The notes under the pieces: generated by a model
The model's input: the letters and a program-made list of their open reading frames with translations, nothing else
Told to the model about the DNA's origin: nothing
The model's database searches: none
From: CAZMGG01 sp964565715
Lineage (GTDB): Bacteria; Planctomycetota; UBA1135; UBA2386
NCBI GenBank assembly: GCA_964565715.1
Contig: CAZMGG010000214.1
Location: forward strand, 1-6,118
Reading direction: 5' to 3'
Length of the DNA stretch: 6,118 nucleotides
Shown here: one piece after another, positions 1 to 4,488 of the stretch
Layout: every line of letters starts with the position of its first letter
Numbering within the stretch: position 1 is the first letter of the stretch
Translations under genes and position numbers: made by a program

Positions 1-510
1 CGGCAGCTACGACTACGCCTTCCGCTACCGGCACAACGGCAGCGCCTGGGTGCATGGCGATCTCGACGGCTCGCAGAACGGCTACTCGCCGGCCCAGGCC
101 GGCACCCTCACGGTGACCGGCCAGATGACGCCGGTGGACTGGGGCAACCTGGTGTTCCCGAGCGGGCTGATCCTGCAGAGCGGGATGACCGGCCCGCCGG
201 TGTACGGGCGCGTGTTCAAGGCCGGCGTCACCGAGGCGCCAGGTCCCGCCCCGGGGCTCGTCGCCGAGCTCGGCTACGGCCCGGACGGCACCGATCCCGC
301 GGCGCCGTCCTGGATCTGGTTGCCGGCCACCTTCAACAACCAGTGGGGCAACGACGAGGAGTACAGCGCGATGCTGCCGGCGCACCTGCCCGGCAGCTAC
401 GACTACGCGTTCCGCTACCGGTTCTACGGCAGCAGCTACGTGTACGGCGACCTCGACGGTTCGCAGAACGGCTACGCGCCGGCGCAGGCGGGCGCGCTCA
501 CGGTGCAGGG
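1..510 (+). repeat. Tandem 390-bp (130-residue) coding repeat
   Basis: Bases 1-120 realign with 391-510 at an offset of 390 bp. Both encode GSYDYAFRYR, then a variable tract, then GDLDGSQNGY, PAQAG and LTV. The copies differ at several synonymous as well as replacement positions, so this is an established domain repeat and not a fresh duplication. Only the tail of the first unit is in the window; the second unit (121-510) is complete, and more units may lie upstream. Confidence 0.9.
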
Positions 511-877
511 CGCCGGGCTGCCGACCCAGGGCAGCGGCTGCGCCGGCGCCACGCCGCTGTCGATCACGATCCTCGGCAGCCCCGTGCTCGGCGGCGCGAT
601 CACCTCGCAGATCGGCGGCCTGGACGGCGGCATCCCGTTCTACCTGTGGACCTGGGGCCCGCCCACGCAGCCGCTCCTGCCGGCGTGCGCGTGCGTGGTG
701 GCGGGGCTGAACGGCTGGACCTTCGGGCTCGGCAGCACCATCCAGATCCCGCTGCAGCCGGGCTTCCTCGGCGCGCAGCTGCTGGCCCAGGGCGTGGAAC
801 TGCTGCCGGCGAACGGGGCCTGCGCGACCCCGGTGCTGATGAACTGGTCGGCCATCCCGACGGTCACGATCCAGTGA
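2..877 (+). CDS. Secreted repeat protein, 5'-truncated by window edge
   Basis: The frame is open from the first base of the window, so the true start lies upstream; the GTG at 50 is internal (codon for the V in AWVHGD). 291 codons are visible. Codons 1-40 are the tail of one repeat unit (GSYDYAFRYR...GDLDGSQNGY) and codons 41-170 are a full second unit of 130 residues. Each unit is rich in Tyr, Trp, Phe and Gly, as in Ig-like beta-sandwich modules of exported proteins. From about codon 179 (GSGCAG) to the end there is a C-terminal domain with Cys at GC, ACAC and GAC, and blocks STIQIPL, GFLGAQLL and QGVEL that match the ends of the two larger secreted proteins downstream. I infer an exported, probably surface or extracellular protein. 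I do not recognise a catalytic motif and assign no function. The stop codon overlaps the end of an opposite-strand SRPBCC remnant by 14 bp. Confidence 0.88.
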   Translation, partial: GSYDYAFRYRHNGSAWVHGDLDGSQNGYSPAQAGTLTVTGQMTPVDWGNLVFPSGLILQSGMTGPPVYGRVFKAGVTEAPGPAPGLVAELGYGPDGTDPAAPSWIWLPATFNNQWGNDEEYSAMLPAHLPGSYDYAFRYRFYGSSYVYGDLDGSQNGYAPAQAGALTVQGAGLPTQGSGCAGATPLSITILGSPVLGGAITSQIGGLDGGIPFYLWTWGPPTQPLLPACACVVAGLNGWTFGLGSTIQIPLQPGFLGAQLLAQGVELLPANGACATPVLMNWSAIPTVTIQ

Positions 878-971
878 CGGAGGCGCGCTCCTGCGCGCCG
901 AACCGTTCCGCCAGCACGCGCTGGCGGAACGCGAGTATGGCGCGGACGTCGCCGAGACCGATCCCATAAGA
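864..971 (-). pseudogene. C-terminal remnant of an SRPBCC-family gene
   Basis: Read on the minus strand, a TGA at 972-974 is followed by 35 open codons and a stop at 864-866. No usable start codon precedes the conserved part. The core RAILAFRQRVLAERFGA (about 894-944) resembles the usual C-terminal helix of SRPBCC (Bet v1/START-fold) proteins. It aligns without gaps, in the same frame, with RANSTSRPRVRAQRFGA near the end of the full-length SRPBCC gene at 3291-3809. The conserved Phe-Gly lies 147 bp before the next secreted-protein ATG here and 590 bp before it in the second module, so about 443 bp are missing relative to that copy. I infer a deleted duplicate that is no longer functional. The alternative, that only the hairpin within it has been kept, is noted separately. 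Confidence 0.62.
904..931. terminator. Perfect 12-bp inverted repeat, possible bidirectional terminator
   Basis: The arms CGTTCCGCCAGC (904-915) and GCTGGCGGAACG (920-931) are exact reverse complements around a 4-base loop, ACGC. The hairpin begins 27 bp after the stop of the first secreted-protein gene and lies inside the SRPBCC remnant. There is no T-run on either side, so it is not a classical intrinsic terminator. Its position after a convergent gene end would suit a structure that stops or protects transcripts from either strand. A shorter form with the same loop sits at 3372-3389. Confidence 0.42.
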
Positions 972-1046
972 TCATGTTGGATAGTGGCTTGCGACAATTC
1001 GTTTGGTGTTGGGCCACGTCGGCGTGTTCCGCCGGATGACCGGGGC
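962..1046 (+). promoter_or_regulatory. Leader and probable promoter region of first propeller gene
   Basis: This stretch is clearly less GC-rich than its surroundings (about 43% GC over 964-1010). It aligns with the region before the paralogous gene: CGACAA at 992-997 and GGGCCAC at 1011-1017 recur at the same distance from the ATG, and identity becomes complete from 1026. A TAAGAT (967-972) could serve as a -10 box and has a counterpart upstream of the second copy, but I see no convincing -35 box. Only a weak purine tract (GGGG) precedes the ATG. The promoter assignment is inference. Confidence 0.3.
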
Positions 1047-1582
1047 ATGAACCCCCGCACGCTGTTCTCCCTGTCGTTGCTCGGTGCCGCGCTTTCGGCG
1101 CAGGCGCCGAGTCCGTCCCCCGCGCTGGCCCTGACCCCGCAGGATGGCGAAGGCCTGCGGCCCGTGCCGATCGCCAGCGGCGCCGACTTCTTCGGCCCGA
1201 CCGGCGTCGTGCACGACCGGCTGGGCGACACCGAATGGGCGGCGGCGGCCGCCTGGAAGGCCGGCTTCGCGCCGGACGGCGCCACGTTCGTGCCGTTCCT
1301 CGGCAGCGATGCCGAGCGCAACTGGCCGCTGACGTTCGCCACCCGGCGGGCGGTGGTGGCGGGCATGGACCTGCCGCTGCAGCAGGACGCGGTGGCGGTG
1401 CGCGACGGTCTGCGGGTGACCTACCACCGGGGCGCCATGCAGGAGCGCTACGACCTGCGCAAGGAAGGCATGGAGCAGAGCTTCTGGTTCGCCGACCTGC
1501 CGCTGCGCGGCGAGCTGGTGGTGGAGGTGGCCGTGCAGACCGACCTCGAGTGCCAGCCCGATGGCGCGGGCTTCCGCTTCCA
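1026..1582 (+). repeat. 557-bp direct repeat, copy 1
   Basis: Read base by base, this segment is identical to 3932-4488 (offset 2906 bp). It starts 21 bp before the ATG and covers the signal peptide and most of the N-terminal domain (codons 1-178 plus two bases of codon 179). Position 1025 (T versus C) and position 1583 (G versus T) are the first mismatches outside it. No terminal inverted repeats or target-site duplications are visible at the edges, so it is not an insertion sequence. Confidence 0.95.
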
Positions 1583-3281
1583 GGGTCCGCGCGGCGGCGT
1601 GAGCTACGGCACCGCGGTGGCGATCGACGCCGTGGGCCGCCGGCTCGACCTGCAGACCGAATGGCGCCAGGGCGTGCTGCTGCTGACGGTGCCCGCGGAC
1701 TTCGTGCAACAGGCCGAACTGCCGCTGCTGATCGATCCGCTGGTGGGCACCATCGCCACCTTTGCCACTTCGGCGACGCCGCTGTTGTGGCCGGACGTCG
1801 CGTTCGACCCGAGCACTGGGACCTATGTGACCAGCTACGAGAGCGTGTTCAGCCAGACCGACAGCGACGTCTACCTGAAGCGCGCCGATTCGGCCTTCCG
1901 CGTCTACGCCAGTGCGACGGTGGTGGACCTCTCGTCGGCGTCGTGGCGCCGGCCGCGGATCGCCGGCGCCGACGTCGGGGACCTGCAGCTGGTGGTGGCC
2001 GAGGCGAGCAGCGGCAACGTGGCGCCGTTCAAGGTGGCCGGCCGGCTGTTCGTCGACGGCGCCTCGGCGGCGACGGGCCAGTTCGACATCGCCCAGAACG
2101 CCACCAACCCCGACGTCGGCGGCGACTCCAGCGGCCAGACTCCGGCCACCTTCCTGGTGGTCTACGAGCTGCTGTTCTCCGCCACCGACCATGACATCTC
2201 CGCGCGCACTGTCAGCGGCACCGGCACCGTCGGCGCCGCCTGGTCCGTCGACCAGTCGGCGCAGCTGGAGCGCGAGCCGGTGGTCAGCAAGAACAACGGC
2301 CGCGCGCCCGGCACGCCGGCCTGGGGCATCGTCTACCGCCGCAACCTGGGCCCGGGCATCGGCCACGTGCGCGGCGGCTGCTGGTCCGGCGCCGGTCTCG
2401 TGAGCAACGGCGGCTCGCGCAACTGGCAGCTCTCCAACACCTCGGCCGACACCGAGACCAGCTGGTCGGTGTCGTCACCCGCCGACACGCCGTCCGGGCG
2501 CACCTTCCTGGCGGTGTGGACCGAGATCGTGTCGATCCATCAGCTCGGCTTCCCCTACAAGAACTTCTTCGACGCCAACGGCACCGTGCTGCACTTCCCG
2601 GAGGGCGTTCAGGGCGTGTTCGGTTCCGCCAACTGGATCGAGGCCGACTCCGATGGCTGCCGCTTCGTCGCCACTTGGTCCGAGCGGACGCAATGGAACA
2701 CGACGGAGGTGCCGGTCGTGGTGGTGGCCTGGGACGGCAGCACCTGGCTGCGGCACGGCTCCGACCGGGTGAACCTCGGCGCCACCGCCACCGCCGCCGA
2801 CCGCCGGCCGGCGGTCACCGCTGCCCAGGCCGGTCCGTATGCGCCCCGGGCCGCAGTGGTCTGGTCCAGCCTCGACAACGGCACATACCAGGTGCAGGGC
2901 CAGCGCTACGACATGTTCCACTTCGGCCCCGGCGGCTACGGCTGGGTGCAGCGGGTGACCGGCTGCGGCGGGCTTGCCATCCAGCGGGCCGGCGAAGGCA
3001 ACATCAACCAGTCGATCACCGTGTCGCTGCCGGGCGCCCAGGGGCTGGCAGGCTTCGTGGCGGGAACGGCGGCCAGCCTGCCGATCGGCCCGTGCCCGGG
3101 TTGCATCCAGGGTGCGGTGGGCAGCACGTTCATCGGGCCGAGCCTGACGGTGCAGATCCCCTGCCGCGTCGATTTCGTCGGGCTGCAGGTGTCCTTCCAG
3201 GGCTGGGAGTTCGTCAACTCCGGCGGCGCGTGCTTCACGCAGATCCGGCTGAGCGACACGCTGGACCTGACGGTGCGGTAG
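1047..3281 (+). CDS. Secreted probable seven-bladed beta-propeller protein with C-terminal Cys domain
   Basis: 744 residues. I chose the ATG at 1047 because it begins a clear signal peptide: MNPR, then a hydrophobic core FSLSLLGAAL, and a likely cleavage site SAQA near residue 20. A GTG at 984 in the same frame would hide that signal. Residues about 21-235 form a beta-rich N-terminal domain (RVTYHRGAMQERYDLR, SYGTAVAIDA) ending in LPLLIDPLVG, a style I associate with planctomycete exported proteins. From about residue 250 to 625 I count seven strand motifs of the type FLVVYE/WGIVYRR: TYVTSYE (260), LQLVVAE, FLVVYEL, WGIVYRR, FLAVWTE, FVATWSE and AAVVWSS (about 602). This fits a seven-bladed propeller. 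Residues 639-744 are the C-terminal domain: GCGG, PCPGC, IPC, GGAC and the ending LSDTLDLTVR. It is presumably exported; a binding or adhesive role is possible, but no catalytic residues are evident. Its first 178 residues are identical to those of the paralogue at 3953. Confidence 0.92.
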   Translation: MNPRTLFSLSLLGAALSAQAPSPSPALALTPQDGEGLRPVPIASGADFFGPTGVVHDRLGDTEWAAAAAWKAGFAPDGATFVPFLGSDAERNWPLTFATRRAVVAGMDLPLQQDAVAVRDGLRVTYHRGAMQERYDLRKEGMEQSFWFADLPLRGELVVEVAVQTDLECQPDGAGFRFQGPRGGVSYGTAVAIDAVGRRLDLQTEWRQGVLLLTVPADFVQQAELPLLIDPLVGTIATFATSATPLLWPDVAFDPSTGTYVTSYESVFSQTDSDVYLKRADSAFRVYASATVVDLSSASWRRPRIAGADVGDLQLVVAEASSGNVAPFKVAGRLFVDGASAATGQFDIAQNATNPDVGGDSSGQTPATFLVVYELLFSATDHDISARTVSGTGTVGAAWSVDQSAQLEREPVVSKNNGRAPGTPAWGIVYRRNLGPGIGHVRGGCWSGAGLVSNGGSRNWQLSNTSADTETSWSVSSPADTPSGRTFLAVWTEIVSIHQLGFPYKNFFDANGTVLHFPEGVQGVFGSANWIEADSDGCRFVATWSERTQWNTTEVPVVVVAWDGSTWLRHGSDRVNLGATATAADRRPAVTAAQAGPYAPRAAVVWSSLDNGTYQVQGQRYDMFHFGPGGYGWVQRVTGCGGLAIQRAGEGNINQSITVSLPGAQGLAGFVAGTAASLPIGPCPGCIQGAVGSTFIGPSLTVQIPCRVDFVGLQVSFQGWEFVNSGGACFTQIRLSDTLDLTVR

Positions 3282-3290
3282 ACGAGGACG

Positions 3291-3809
3291 TCATGCCGGC
3301 GCCGCCACCGGCAGGCGCGGCGCCTGGGCCAGCGTGAGCGTGCCGCCGTCGGGGTCGGCGCCGAACCGTTGCGCCCGCACGCGCGGGCGGGAAGTGGAGT
3401 TAGCGCGGGTGTGGCGGGGCCCCCAACCCCCCGGCAGCACACACCCGAGCCAGCCGCCGCGCACCGCGAACCTGACCTGGTCGAGCAGCAGCGTGCCGCC
3501 GTCCTGCGGCACGAAGTCATGGCGGTGGATCCAGGTGTGGTAGGGGCCGCGTTCCTGCACGTCGGTGAACGAGTGCGGTGGCCGCCATTCGGCGATCCGC
3601 GTGCGCCAGCGCAGCGGCAGCCCGCGCACCGACAGCCGGTAGTCGATGCGGGCATCGCGGTGGACCTGCGGGTCCGGCGTCAGGATGCGGAAGCGCAGCC
3701 ACGGCGGGGTCAGGCGTTCGAGGTTGCGCGGGTCGGCGAAGAACGGGAACACCGATTCGGGCGGCTCGGGTACCCACTGACTCGCGCGCAGGATCCGGTG
3801 GACGGGCAT
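3291..3809 (-). CDS. SRPBCC-family (Bet v1/START-fold) protein
   Basis: 172 residues from the ATG at 3807-3809 (MPVHRILRASQW); the frame extends further upstream, but no plausible family sequence lies there. The pattern is that of the SRPBCC proteins grouped with COG4276, a hydrophobic-pocket fold of mostly unknown ligand: an early VFPFFADPRNLERLTPPWLRF (residues 20-40), then IDYRLSVRGLPLRWRTRI (55-72), EWRPPHSFTDVQERGPYHTW (74-93), and HRHDF...GGTLLLDQVRF (95-114). It is probably cytoplasmic, as no signal or membrane segment is seen. The last third is odd: where the family normally has a helix like the FRQRVLAERFG of the remnant at 864-971, this copy reads SRPRVRAQRFG, followed by an Ala/Pro-rich tail of about 20 residues. 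Either the end has degenerated or the bases around 3365-3435, which include long G and C runs, contain errors. It converges on the upstream secreted-protein gene with 9 bp between stops and diverges from the next one. Confidence 0.83.
   Translation of the reverse strand: MPVHRILRASQWVPEPPESVFPFFADPRNLERLTPPWLRFRILTPDPQVHRDARIDYRLSVRGLPLRWRTRIAEWRPPHSFTDVQERGPYHTWIHRHDFVPQDGGTLLLDQVRFAVRGGWLGCVLPGGWGPRHTRANSTSRPRVRAQRFGADPDGGTLTLAQAPRLPVAAPA
3372..3389. other. 7-bp hairpin matching the one at 904-931
   Basis: The arms CGCCCGC (3372-3378) and GCGGGCG (3383-3389) pair perfectly around the loop ACGC, at the equivalent codons of the SRPBCC gene. Relative to the first copy, one A-to-C and one T-to-G difference fall on partner positions (913 with 922; 3376 with 3385), so pairing is kept. 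The outer part of the 12-bp stem in copy 1 is not preserved here. Confidence 0.4.
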
Positions 3810-3869
3810 CGCGGCATGTTCGCCAGGGGCCGCCAGGTGGATGCGGCGGCGCCGCAGCGCGAGCCGATG

Positions 3870-3952
3870 ACGTAAAACCTTATAAGATATGTAGTTACGA
3901 CAACATCGCCGGATTCGGGCCACACTGGCGCGTTCCGCCGGATGACCGGGGC
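3870..3952. promoter_or_regulatory. AT-rich divergent control region between SRPBCC and second propeller gene
   Basis: Bases 3871-3906 contain 11 G or C in 36 (31%) in a sequence that is otherwise strongly GC-rich. This is the only place where promoters for both the leftward SRPBCC gene (start 3809) and the rightward gene (start 3953) can easily lie. TATAAG (3881-3886) and TAAGAT (3884-3889) resemble -10 boxes on the plus strand; no clear -35 is seen for either direction. The part from 3897 onward aligns with the leader of the first propeller gene. Confidence 0.35.
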
Positions 3953-4488
3953 ATGAACCCCCGCACGCTGTTCTCCCTGTCGTTGCTCGGTGCCGCGCTT
4001 TCGGCGCAGGCGCCGAGTCCGTCCCCCGCGCTGGCCCTGACCCCGCAGGATGGCGAAGGCCTGCGGCCCGTGCCGATCGCCAGCGGCGCCGACTTCTTCG
4101 GCCCGACCGGCGTCGTGCACGACCGGCTGGGCGACACCGAATGGGCGGCGGCGGCCGCCTGGAAGGCCGGCTTCGCGCCGGACGGCGCCACGTTCGTGCC
4201 GTTCCTCGGCAGCGATGCCGAGCGCAACTGGCCGCTGACGTTCGCCACCCGGCGGGCGGTGGTGGCGGGCATGGACCTGCCGCTGCAGCAGGACGCGGTG
4301 GCGGTGCGCGACGGTCTGCGGGTGACCTACCACCGGGGCGCCATGCAGGAGCGCTACGACCTGCGCAAGGAAGGCATGGAGCAGAGCTTCTGGTTCGCCG
4401 ACCTGCCGCTGCGCGGCGAGCTGGTGGTGGAGGTGGCCGTGCAGACCGACCTCGAGTGCCAGCCCGATGGCGCGGGCTTCCGCTTCCA
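3932..4488 (+). repeat. 557-bp direct repeat, copy 2
   Basis: This is the exact counterpart of 1026-1582. Beyond 4488, up to about the DPLVG codons, I count roughly 14 base differences between the genes, many of them replacing amino acids. After that the nucleotide alignment breaks down, leaving only protein-level similarity. Confidence 0.95.

Noticed and set aside
984..1046. Upstream GTG start extending the first propeller protein by 21 residues
   Set aside because: It would place a charged, Arg- and Asp-containing segment before the signal peptide. The ATG at 1047 gives a normal signal sequence and lies in the conserved block of both paralogues.
1235..2194. 319-codon plus-strand frame overlapping the first propeller gene
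   Set aside because: It is extremely Arg- and Gly-rich, overlaps a gene with a signal peptide and domain pattern, and reappears at 4141 only because of the repeat.
972..2366. 464-codon open frame on the minus strand
   Set aside because: It lies antisense to the well-supported secreted-protein gene, is dominated by Arg, Ala, Gly, His and Gln as expected of a shadow frame in GC-rich DNA, and shows no recognisable domain. The same shadow protein recurs opposite the second copy simply because the DNA is repeated.
3298..3324. 8-bp inverted repeat (GGCGCCGC and GCGGCGCC) after the first propeller gene
   Set aside because: It could help end transcription, but the loop is 11 bases, there is no T-run, and stems of this size are common by chance at this GC content. 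No equivalent was found in the other module.
3369..3875. 168-codon plus-strand frame opposite the SRPBCC gene
   Set aside because: The minus strand carries the recognisable family motifs; this frame is His/Arg/Ala-rich with no family resemblance.
1026..4488. Possible insertion sequence or transposon carrying the 557-bp repeat
   Set aside because: No transposase, terminal inverted repeats or target duplications are visible, and the repeat is in frame within two homologous genes, which fits conversion or duplication better.
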